This document shows, piece by piece, positions 6,935 through 12,172 of a DNA stretch of 12,172 nt. The position numbers and the translations under genes were made by a program. Numbering within the stretch: the stretch's first letter is position 1; every line of letters starts with the position of its first letter. The stretch is from assembly GCA_023128635.1 (NCBI GenBank), contig JAGMDP010000194.1, positions 1 to 12,172 of the forward strand. The letters run 5' to 3'. The notes below the pieces were generated by a model. It saw nothing but the letters and a program-made list of their open reading frames with translations, was not told the origin of the DNA and made no database searches. This DNA is from Candidatus Heimdallarchaeota archaeon (lineage in GTDB: Archaea > Asgardarchaeota > Heimdallarchaeia > JABLTI01).

Positions 6935-9571
6935 CTATACTTTCTTCTTTCTTCTAACTCTAGTAACAATAAAGATACTAGTCATTAATACAAATGATAC
7001 ACTTAGGAATCCACCAATGAATGAACCTGTATCTGTTGGTGATGGTGTCGGAGTAGGGTTGTTAAGTGTGTATAGGAGAATAATTTGCACATCATTACCT
7101 GCATTATCTTCTAATCTGAAAACTACAAGGATATCTGTATTATGAATTGATGTTGTATTCCATTCATAGTAAGCTGGCACTATTGCACTTGAATATTCCA
7201 CTATGCTATTGATTATTATTTCAAATGCTGCTATATCACTACCTAAATCGTAAGCTTCTGTAATATTGAATCGTACTATTCCTGTTAAATTATTAGCTTC
7301 TGAAGGTGCTTCGACAACCAACACTGGATTAACAGTGTCATCTACGACATAGGAATATGGACTACCAGAAGAACCAAGTTGTGCAAAATTACCATAGACA
7401 TCTTCTGCTATGAAGTAGTATTCAATAGTGACACCATAATCTGCACTAGGGATTGTTGCACTATATTCATCGTAACTTGGAGTCATTATGTCAGAATCCC
7501 AAGAACCAGTTCCTATTTTATGGATTAACTCAACTTGTAAGATCTCAGTACTATCAAAGACATCCACTGTAACATCAACAGTCTCACCGTATTCAGGAGC
7601 TAGAGGATTAATCGCTGGATTAGTAATAGTCGGACCGGTATTATCTCTTACAAAATGCAAGTCGTCGAAAATCGCTGAAGCAACATCTGGATTTCCAGCA
7701 TAACACTTTAGGTCAATTTGTGTGATGTTCCAATTATCTACTCCAAAAGCAGCATAAGCATCATCTGAGATGTTTCTAAATAGGTTATTCCAAACACCTA
7801 TTTGATTGATACCCTCAGCATCATAGTAGCAATCATTTGAATCATTAGTGAAAGCTACTGGTGAATTTTTACCTATCATATAGTTAATTACGTGGTTATC
7901 ATCCAAAATTAATCTAATTTGTGCATAAGCCCATTGCGATATATCAGTTAATTCGTCCAGACGCCACATGAAATCAGTGAATAGATTATTCTCAACCGGT
8001 AAATGCATGTCCCTTCTACAATACACATTTGTGTTTCCACTATGTGAAGTAAGGTTTGCAGCATAATTTCCACTAAAAGCATCAGAAGTGATATTCACAT
8101 GATCATCATTGTTTGGTGTTGTCCAAGCTGTTATTGGATTAGTATCAAGCCATATGAAACTATTCTCGAATGATGGATCACCAGTTGGATAAGTAATTAC
8201 TTTGCATTCGTCTACAAGTAATTGTACTTTACTATTTGGACCATCTGCACGAGTTGTAAAACCAATGTAATATGTTGCCAAGTTAACTAAACTAAATAAT
8301 TGCATTTCATTATAGATATCAATTGAGAAGTGATTCCAGGTATCTCGTACATCGAAATCATCAGCTAGCCTGAAGTTATTAATGTATGTTGGTTGAGTAT
8401 AATTTAGATAACCAGATGGTATATCATCATTGTTTGATCCTAAGAAATAGAAGAATCCACAACTAAAGGTCGTGTTTGCTAAAAGAATGTAAACATAGGC
8501 AAATTCTTCTCCTGCTAGCGTATCTGAATATTTCCAATCGAATTCAATAACTATATCATCTAGTTGTTGTGCGAAGTAACCTTTTGGGATAGAATTCCAA
8601 TCCGAATATAAATTTAAGTCAGCTGACGCATCGCAATAAGCACTTGTCGTTGGTGAATAACTAGTTATATTCATTGATTGTGTACCTAGGGAATAGTCAT
8701 CTTTTGTTACATATATAGATCCTGGATCACTTCTTTGAGTATCCCATGGATAAGAATCTCCATCTTCAAAATCACCATTGTCTGCTAAATAATCAAAACT
8801 TGTATCATTTGTGATACTCACTTCGTCCACTAATAATTCAATCGCACCTGTTGGTTCTTCAGGGGAACTACAAGTAAAATAAATCGTTCTAATGTACGAT
8901 TGAGAAAGTACTCTTGTTGGAAAAGCTGATATGAAATCATGAGTGAAGTTTCTATTAATGTTTATCCAGCTATCTAGAGAACCTCTAACATCATAATATC
9001 CATAATATGTGGTATTTGCTCCAGGGACAGTATTTGCTGACAAAAAATAATACATGTAGATGTTTCCTATATCAGACATAATTTGGAAGTAAAGATAAAC
9101 TTGCCCAGTTGTACTTAAATCTGGATTAGCTTTACAGTTATACCAGAAATCAAGGTCGATTAATTCATTCATATATGACCTTTCAGGTATACTTGGAAGA
9201 TACCGATCATTGGTTGCATATTCTGAATATTGTTCTGTACCTTCGACCCTCATATAAGCACCATACGAACCAGCATAAACTTCAGTTGTGTATGCAGAAT
9301 CAATTATGACACTAGCAGTGCCATAACCTGAAAATTCACTTGGTCCACCACTGCCATCATCTTCTTCAAATCCAGGATCTCTTAAAACATTGGATTTGAT
9401 GATCTCCACTCCACCATAAGGTGCGTTTGCAACCAAACTTGATTGACTTGGAGAATCATTTCTTTGTATATTTGATTGTCCTCCTTGCATCATATTATTT
9501 GTAAATTGTAAGGAAGAAAATTGTAACATTAATATGGAAATTACAATTAAAGACAAAAATCGTTTTTTCAA
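6935..9571 (-). CDS. Large anchored surface protein with three carbohydrate-binding-like domains and Ig-like domains
   Basis: From the TTG at 9571 the protein has 878 residues. A signal peptide (MKKRFLSLIVISILMLQF) is followed by three homologous domains of about 190 residues (63-253, 263-460, 462-643). Each opens with D/G-x-x-FE, has a Trp-centred strand in its second half and closes with a (V/F)D(E/D) strand. This layout resembles jelly-roll carbohydrate-binding modules, an inference from pattern only. Two Ig-like domains follow (645-745 with a YYFIAEDVYGN strand typical of them, and 746-836), then a PTPTPSPTDTG stalk, one membrane helix (850-870) and an RVRRKKK tail. Many N-x-S/T sequons suggest glycosylation. 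An in-frame TTG at 9586 would add five residues; 9571 is preferred for spacing from the GGGG at 9584-9581. The stop is 89 bases ahead of the copy-2 ATG on the same strand, so cotranscription is possible. No catalytic motif was seen. Confidence 0.88.
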   Translation of the reverse strand: MKKRFLSLIVISILMLQFSSLQFTNNMMQGGQSNIQRNDSPSQSSLVANAPYGGVEIIKSNVLRDPGFEEDDGSGGPSEFSGYGTASVIIDSAYTTEVYAGSYGAYMRVEGTEQYSEYATNDRYLPSIPERSYMNELIDLDFWYNCKANPDLSTTGQVYLYFQIMSDIGNIYMYYFLSANTVPGANTTYYGYYDVRGSLDSWININRNFTHDFISAFPTRVLSQSYIRTIYFTCSSPEEPTGAIELLVDEVSITNDTSFDYLADNGDFEDGDSYPWDTQRSDPGSIYVTKDDYSLGTQSMNITSYSPTTSAYCDASADLNLYSDWNSIPKGYFAQQLDDIVIEFDWKYSDTLAGEEFAYVYILLANTTFSCGFFYFLGSNNDDIPSGYLNYTQPTYINNFRLADDFDVRDTWNHFSIDIYNEMQLFSLVNLATYYIGFTTRADGPNSKVQLLVDECKVITYPTGDPSFENSFIWLDTNPITAWTTPNNDDHVNITSDAFSGNYAANLTSHSGNTNVYCRRDMHLPVENNLFTDFMWRLDELTDISQWAYAQIRLILDDNHVINYMIGKNSPVAFTNDSNDCYYDAEGINQIGVWNNLFRNISDDAYAAFGVDNWNITQIDLKCYAGNPDVASAIFDDLHFVRDNTGPTITNPAINPLAPEYGETVDVTVDVFDSTEILQVELIHKIGTGSWDSDIMTPSYDEYSATIPSADYGVTIEYYFIAEDVYGNFAQLGSSGSPYSYVVDDTVNPVLVVEAPSEANNLTGIVRFNITEAYDLGSDIAAFEIIINSIVEYSSAIVPAYYEWNTTSIHNTDILVVFRLEDNAGNDVQIILLYTLNNPTPTPSPTDTGSFIGGFLSVSFVLMTSIFIVTRVRRKKKV
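7643..9385 (-). repeat. Three divergent tandem domain repeats in the surface protein
   Basis: Units at 8813-9385, 8192-8785 and 7643-8188 share opening (PGFEE, GDFED, PSFEN), middle (SWI, TWN, VWN) and closing (LLVDEV, LLVDEC, IFDDL) motifs in the same order. Similarity is at protein level only, so the triplication is old. Confidence 0.7.
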
Positions 9572-9599
9572 TTTAATTAACCCCAATTTAGTAAACTAA

Positions 9600-9623
9600 G
9601 AAACTATAGTATTAGAAACTATA
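9600..9623. repeat. Direct repeat of GAAACTATA in the upstream region
   Basis: GAAACTATA occurs at 9600-9608 and 9615-9623, start to start 15 bases apart, between the two divergent genes. The right copy overlaps the proposed TATA box of the surface protein gene, so it could be a regulator site or a chance AT-rich repeat. Confidence 0.4.
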
Positions 9624-9632
9624 AAATTTCCT
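9619..9632 (-). promoter_or_regulatory. TATA box with BRE-like GGAAA for the surface protein gene
   Basis: On the minus strand GGAAATTTTATAG reads as a BRE-like purine stretch followed by a TATA box. A start about 25 bases on, near 9598, gives a leader of about 27 bases that contains the GGGG site before the TTG at 9571. Confidence 0.5.
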
Positions 9633-9700
9633 AACTCAAAATTTTGATATTCCCAGCTCAAATTTATCATAAAGCTACCTCAAAATAGTTGATGATACCA

Positions 9701-9712
9701 TTATTAATAAAA
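9701..9712 (+). promoter_or_regulatory. Possible TATA box of the phospholipase D-like gene
   Basis: TTATTAATAAAA is centred about 25 bases before position 9731, so the transcript would begin close to the GTG start and be nearly leaderless. Confidence 0.4.
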
Positions 9713-9730
9713 TGAAATGAGGGATAGCTC

Positions 9731-10300
9731 GTGGTGAATGGGTTGACAAAAGAATATACTGGTTACTTATTAGTAGGAAATGAGCATGAAAGAATATATG
9801 ACATCATCCAAAATGGTTTGTTAAGAGCAAGAAAATACGTTTGGGTAACCAGTGCAAAAACACTTGATTTTATGGTCAAAAACCCGAATACCAAAGAAGC
9901 AGTACAGATAACTCAGAAACTCTATCGAATGGCGAAGCAAGGAATTCAACAGAGATTTATCCTTGCCCCTCGAGAACAAACGAAAACCTATCAAAATTCC
10001 AAGACTGTTTATCAGAAACTGGTTGGAACAGAGAATATTCAATTCAAATTCTGTTACGATATGCACATGAAAGTCATTATTGTCGATGGCACATGGGCTT
10101 ACTTTGGTTCTGCAAATTTAACCGGAGCGGGCATGGGTTCACGAACTCGTAAAGGGAGAAACAACTTTGAAATTGGCACAATTACCGTTGATAGAGAAGC
10201 AATTAATGTGATTGAGAAGCTTCTCTGGCAAATTTGGTCTGGAGATCATTGTCAAGGTTGTTATCAGAAACAAAAGAAGTATTGTAAAGGGATAGAGTAA
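9731..10300 (+). CDS. Phospholipase D-like protein with one HKD motif and a cysteine tail
   Basis: This 189-residue protein belongs to the phospholipase D/nuclease superfamily. The HxKx4Dx6GSxN signature is intact: His112, Lys114, Asp119, Gly126, Ser127 and Asn129. There is only one HKD motif, so an active enzyme would need a dimer, as in small PLD nucleases such as Nuc. The likely reaction is phosphodiester hydrolysis; nucleic acid is a more likely substrate than lipid given the size and lack of a signal peptide, but that is inference. The C-terminus has Cys174, Cys177 and Cys185 with His173, a possible zinc or iron-sulfur site. The start is uncertain: GTG at 9731 follows GAGGG, a second GTG follows at 9734, and a TTG at 9743 follows GGTGA. 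It ends one base from the frame of the convergent helical protein tail. Confidence 0.88.
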   Translation: MVNGLTKEYTGYLLVGNEHERIYDIIQNGLLRARKYVWVTSAKTLDFMVKNPNTKEAVQITQKLYRMAKQGIQQRFILAPREQTKTYQNSKTVYQKLVGTENIQFKFCYDMHMKVIIVDGTWAYFGSANLTGAGMGSRTRKGRNNFEIGTITVDREAINVIEKLLWQIWSGDHCQGCYQKQKKYCKGIE

Positions 10301-10301
10301 G

Positions 10302-10415
10302 TTATCTGAAATGAAGATATAACGTTATAAACAAGTTTACTGCTGAAAATATACCAGCAATTATTATTGCCCAAATAGCTATTCTTTTTGAATTCCTAGC
10401 AATATCATTTGCTTC
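10302..10415 (-). pseudogene. Displaced membrane-helix tail of the small helical protein
   Basis: This minus-strand frame encodes 37 residues: EANDIARNSKR, then a strongly hydrophobic stretch (IAIWAIIIAGIFSAVNLFI) and LYLHFR before the stop. It has no start codon and opens inside the 10379-10777 gene in the frame one base off. A basic flank followed by one helix is typical of a C-terminal membrane anchor. Its stop lies one base from the stop of the phospholipase D-like gene, a natural gene end, while the literal stop at 10379 leaves a 78-base gap. Confidence 0.6.
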
Positions 10416-10777
10416 TCAGCTAACGAGATTTCAGTATCTTGTTTTTCAAGTCCGTCCATTTGTCTTTTTAATTCCCTAATCTTTTCAAATTTAGCTAAAT
10501 GAGTATCAAGAATATTAAGGATCCTATTTTTATATTCTTCAGATTTATCACTATAATAAATTTGTAATTTAGACAATCTGACTCTTAAATCAATTAATTC
10601 TGATTCAAACTTATCAATTAAATCAATTTTTGAAACATCTATTTTCAGTAATTCTAAATTTCTATGAATTGTTTTCATTGAAGTAAGAACATTATATGGT
10701 GGAGTATTGTTTACATCAATATCCTTGAGAGAACTAATGTTTGATACTATTTGCTTAATACATTGTTCATCATTCAT
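10379..10777 (-). CDS. Small helical protein, probably truncated by a frameshift near its C-terminus
   Basis: The literal product is 132 residues, mostly charged and helical, with likely coiled-coil segments (about 45-75 and 85-123). No family is recognised. Past residue 123 the sequence turns into an unconvincing short tail. Another minus-strand frame over the same place continues as NDIARNSKRIAIW and then a hydrophobic helix, which reads as a natural extension. Adding one A to the AAA at 10408-10410 would join them into a 158-residue protein with a C-terminal membrane anchor ending at 10302. The ATG at 10777 has only a weak ribosome-binding site, but a good TATA box lies about 35 bases upstream, so the leader is short. 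If the extended form is right, this is a helical protein tethered to the membrane by its tail. Confidence 0.7.
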   Translation of the reverse strand: MNDEQCIKQIVSNISSLKDIDVNNTPPYNVLTSMKTIHRNLELLKIDVSKIDLIDKFESELIDLRVRLSKLQIYYSDKSEEYKNRILNILDTHLAKFEKIRELKRQMDGLEKQDTEISLAEKQMILLGIQKE

Positions 10778-10807
10778 TAAACATCAAGATAAGCTGATAG
10801 TAATTGG

Positions 10808-10820
10808 TATTTAAAAATAA
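10808..10820 (-). promoter_or_regulatory. TATA box of the small helical protein
   Basis: On the minus strand TTTTTAAATA is preceded by an A-rich stretch and is centred about 35 bases from the ATG at 10777, giving a leader of about 10 bases. Confidence 0.5.
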
Positions 10821-10865
10821 TTGAATTGTGAGATGTATAGTAAACGTCACCTGATTTAAGATTTA

Positions 10866-10876
10866 TTTTTAAATAT
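10866..10876 (+). promoter_or_regulatory. TATA box of the DUF1801 gene
   Basis: TTTTTAAATAT matches the archaeal TATA consensus and would place the transcript start near 10897, with a leader of about 40 bases that includes the GGAG site. A second candidate, TTTAAAAA at about 10900, would cut into that site and is less likely. Confidence 0.5.
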
Positions 10877-10938
10877 CATTCATCATAGTATTTTTGTTGT
10901 TTAAAAATGAAGAAATCAAAAGTAAAAGGAGAAAATAA

Positions 10939-11316
10939 ATGAAAAAGTTAAAGCCAAAAGAAGTTGATTCTTACATAGCAAATTCCAGCATAGAGGCCCG
11001 TCCAATAATCAAAGAACTCCGAGAAATAATAAAATCAACTATTCCAGAAGTAGAAGAAGGAATAAGCTGGAACGTTCCATTCTATAAATATCATGGTGAA
11101 TTTGTTGGATTTGCTGCATATAAGAACCACGTTAGTTTTGGTTTTGGTGTGGGTGTGCTTCAAAGTCAAGACCGAAAAATGCTTGAAGAAAAAGGCTACA
11201 AATTAGGAAAAGGAACCATGCAAATCAAGTTCGATCAAAAAGTACCAACCACAACGATAAAGAAAATTCTAAAAGCAAAAGCAAAAATGAATGAAGCCAA
11301 AAGAGCTATAAAATAA
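10939..11316 (+). CDS. DUF1801 family protein (YdhG-like)
   Basis: This 125-residue soluble protein matches the DUF1801/YdhG fold by pattern. It has an N-terminal helical part (VDSYIANSSIEARPIIKELREII), then a strand region with SWNVPFYKYHGEFVGFAAYKNHVSFGFG (given here in part: SWNVPFYKY at 43-51, VGFAAYKNHVSFGFG at 56-70), and the closing GYKLGKGTMQIKF at 86-98. Its length is usual for the family. Some bacterial members are proposed iron chaperones related to frataxin in fold; for most the role is unknown, so no function is claimed here. The ATG is preceded by GGAG (10928-10931) with a 7-base spacer. The C-terminus is Lys-rich. The tautomerase-like gene follows 82 bases later on the same strand, but with its own TATA candidates. 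Confidence 0.85.
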   Translation: MKKLKPKEVDSYIANSSIEARPIIKELREIIKSTIPEVEEGISWNVPFYKYHGEFVGFAAYKNHVSFGFGVGVLQSQDRKMLEEKGYKLGKGTMQIKFDQKVPTTTIKKILKAKAKMNEAKRAIK

Positions 11317-11355
11317 TTTTACAATCAAGATTAATTAATTTTCATATAAAAAAAA

Positions 11356-11376
11356 CATATATTATCAATTTAATAT
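11356..11376 (+). promoter_or_regulatory. Two possible TATA boxes of the tautomerase-like gene
   Basis: CATATATTA (11356-11364) and TTTAATAT (11369-11376) both lie at plausible distances. The second would place the start at about 11397 and make the mRNA leaderless, which fits the absence of any ribosome-binding site ahead of the ATG at 11399. Confidence 0.35.
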
Positions 11377-11398
11377 TCTATAATTTGTGTGATATAAT

Positions 11399-11605
11399 AT
11401 GCCAGTTGTTCATGTGCATTTATGGCATGGTTTTTCAGAAGAAAAAATCAAGGAAGTTATAAAAGGTATTACAGAAGTTTTTACTAAGATGAATATCCCT
11501 GTTCACGCTGTAGAGGTTTTAATTCATGAAGTTCCTAAAAGCCATTGGGGGATTGAAGGTAAGCCTGCAACTGAATCTCGACCGGATACGAATGTACCAA
11601 AATGA
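11399..11605 (+). CDS. 4-oxalocrotonate tautomerase-like protein lacking the usual active-site arginines
   Basis: This 68-residue protein has the small beta-alpha-beta tautomerase layout: MPVVHVHLWHG at the start, a helix (EEKIKEVIKGITEVF), then VEVLIHEVPKSHWGI, which aligns with the VRVIITEMAKGHFGI segment of classic 4-oxalocrotonate tautomerase. Pro2, which becomes the N-terminal catalytic proline after Met removal, is present. The arginine at position 11 of the classic enzyme is Phe here and the one at position 39 aligns with Glu, so substrate binding must differ. Trp replaces the active-site Phe50. It may be a tautomerase or other proline-based enzyme of unknown substrate, active as an oligomer as is usual for the superfamily. 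No ribosome-binding site is evident and a leaderless start is likely. Confidence 0.88.
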   Translation: MPVVHVHLWHGFSEEKIKEVIKGITEVFTKMNIPVHAVEVLIHEVPKSHWGIEGKPATESRPDTNVPK

Positions 11606-11636
11606 AAAGTAATTTTGTATATTAAAAAGAAGAAGA

Positions 11637-11777
11637 TTACTTGCGTCTTCTCATGTATATTACAATTATTCCTATAATATCACCCAAGGTTCCAATAAAA
11701 TTAAAGATACCAAAAGCCAATCCTCTTTTCTTTTGGTTTGAATAATTAACAATTAAATTAATAGGAAAAAAACTAAT
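11637..11777 (-). pseudogene. Possible remnant encoding a single membrane helix and basic tail
   Basis: The 301-base spacer after the tautomerase-like gene holds one minus-strand frame with coding character: NYSNQKKR, a hydrophobic helix (GLAFGIFNFIGTLGDIIGII) and the end MRRRK. There is no start codon with a ribosome-binding site; the frame opens right after a stop at 11778-11780. A run of seven A on the plus strand (11766-11772) lies inside it, so an indel could have broken it. It may be the end of a decayed small membrane protein or a surface protein anchor. The rest of the spacer shows only the TATA box at 11814. Confidence 0.35.
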
Positions 11778-11813
11778 TTAGTTAATAAAAAGCATTTTAT
11801 AATAACAAAAAAT

Positions 11814-11822
11814 CTTTATAAG
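11814..11822 (+). promoter_or_regulatory. TATA box upstream of the truncated secreted protein
   Basis: CTTTATAAG is nearly symmetrical, so it could serve either strand. For the gene at 11906 it predicts a start near 11842 and a leader of about 64 bases. On the minus strand it points at the remnant frame at 11637-11777. Confidence 0.45.
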
Positions 11823-11905
11823 GGATTAAACGATTACATTAAGCGCATTTTTTTAGAAAATTTTTCAGTTGGAAAAATTCACTAAAATCTATTGGGTGAG
11901 ATTGA

Positions 11906-12172
11906 ATGAATATAAAAACTAAGGTGGTAATAGTTGGGTTACTACTAAACCTATTTTGTAGTAGTTTGTGTATGAGTATTGGCAAAAGCATTATTGTAAG
12001 CAATAAAGAGACATCCACTAGCACTGAATATGTAAGTGATAAAGTGGTTGAAGAACCTATAATTCTTGACGGAACAATAACTGATTATTATGCGAATGGT
12101 GAAGCAGTGAATAGGGGGAGTAGCACAAATCCACTTCCTACTGAAATAAGTACTAATTCGCTTCCACTCACA
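11906..12172 (+). CDS. Secreted protein, N-terminal part (3' end outside window)
   Basis: From the ATG at 11906 the frame is open for 89 codons to the window edge. GGTGA at 11895-11899 lies 6 bases upstream, a strong archaeal ribosome-binding site. The product begins with a signal peptide (MNIKTKVVIVGLLLNLFCSS) and continues as Ser/Thr-rich sequence with SNKETSTSTEY and several NPLP/NSLP-type turns, typical of the exposed part of a surface protein. No domain can be named from this part. The leader starts with TTGGG, as in the two other surface protein genes of the window, which suggests a shared initiation style. The downstream part would show whether it ends in a membrane anchor like the others. 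Confidence 0.75.
   Translation, partial: MNIKTKVVIVGLLLNLFCSSLCMSIGKSIIVSNKETSTSTEYVSDKVVEEPIILDGTITDYYANGEAVNRGSSTNPLPTEISTNSLPLT

Noticed and set aside
6930..7703. Plus-strand open frames at 6930-7145 and 7488-7703
   Set aside because: Both are antisense shadows of the large surface protein gene, whose domains, signal peptide and anchor are clear.
9821..10066. Minus-strand open frame of 81 codons
   Set aside because: It lies wholly opposite the phospholipase D-like gene, which has a complete HKD motif.
11780..11795. A five-codon frame starting with ATG at 11795 opposite the near-symmetrical TATA box
   Set aside because: It stops after MLFIN and joining it to the downstream membrane-helix frame would need two separate indels, which is too speculative.
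11839..12024. Minus-strand open frame of 61 codons
   Set aside because: It overlaps the plus-strand secreted protein, which has a strong ribosome-binding site and a signal peptide; the minus frame has neither.
1..12172. tRNA, rRNA, transposase or integrase genes
   Set aside because: I found no cloverleaf-like segments, GC-rich RNA islands, terminal inverted repeats or recombinase motifs on either strand.

Overview
The window is AT-rich and reads as an archaeal chromosome segment. Archaeal-type TATA boxes lie about 25 bases ahead of inferred transcript starts. Ribosome-binding sites are of the GGTGG/GGTGA type, and TTG and GTG starts occur. Three genes encode surface proteins of a style common in archaea: an N-terminal signal peptide, and in the two that are complete, a Thr/Pro-rich stalk, one C-terminal membrane helix and a basic tail. 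The combination with SDS22-like leucine-rich-repeat and TPR proteins resembles Asgard-type archaea, but no marker gene here proves that. No rRNA, tRNA, CRISPR array or insertion sequence was seen.

Layout. 1-561 (+) is the C-terminal part of an alpha/beta hydrolase cut by the window edge. 637-2643 (-) is a TPR-LRR protein with a split CxxC...CxxC C-terminal module. 2886-4640 (+) is a secreted eight-repeat beta-propeller with thrombospondin-type-3-like Ca2+ repeats and a membrane anchor. 4693-6845 (-) is a second copy of the TPR-LRR-Cys protein, broken by a single missing base at about 6501. 6935-9571 (-) is a large anchored surface protein with a triplicated carbohydrate-binding-like domain and two Ig-like domains. 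9731-10300 (+) is a single-HKD phospholipase D-like protein. 10302-10777 (-) is a small helical protein whose membrane-helix tail is displaced into another frame. 10939-11316 (+) is a DUF1801 protein. 11399-11605 (+) is a 4-oxalocrotonate tautomerase-like protein. 11906-12172 (+) is the start of another secreted protein that runs off the window.

The most distinctive element is the pair of TPR-LRR-Cys proteins. Their C-terminal domain, with identical cysteine spacing in both copies, does not match a family I recognise. They alternate with large cell-surface proteins, so a link between a cytoplasmic protein-interaction scaffold and surface structures is possible, but that is inference from position only. 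Two genes show clear single-base frame disruptions. Either the assembly has small indel errors or this locus is decaying. Two short gene-like stretches without good starts (2686-2844 and 11637-11777, both minus) may be further remnants.
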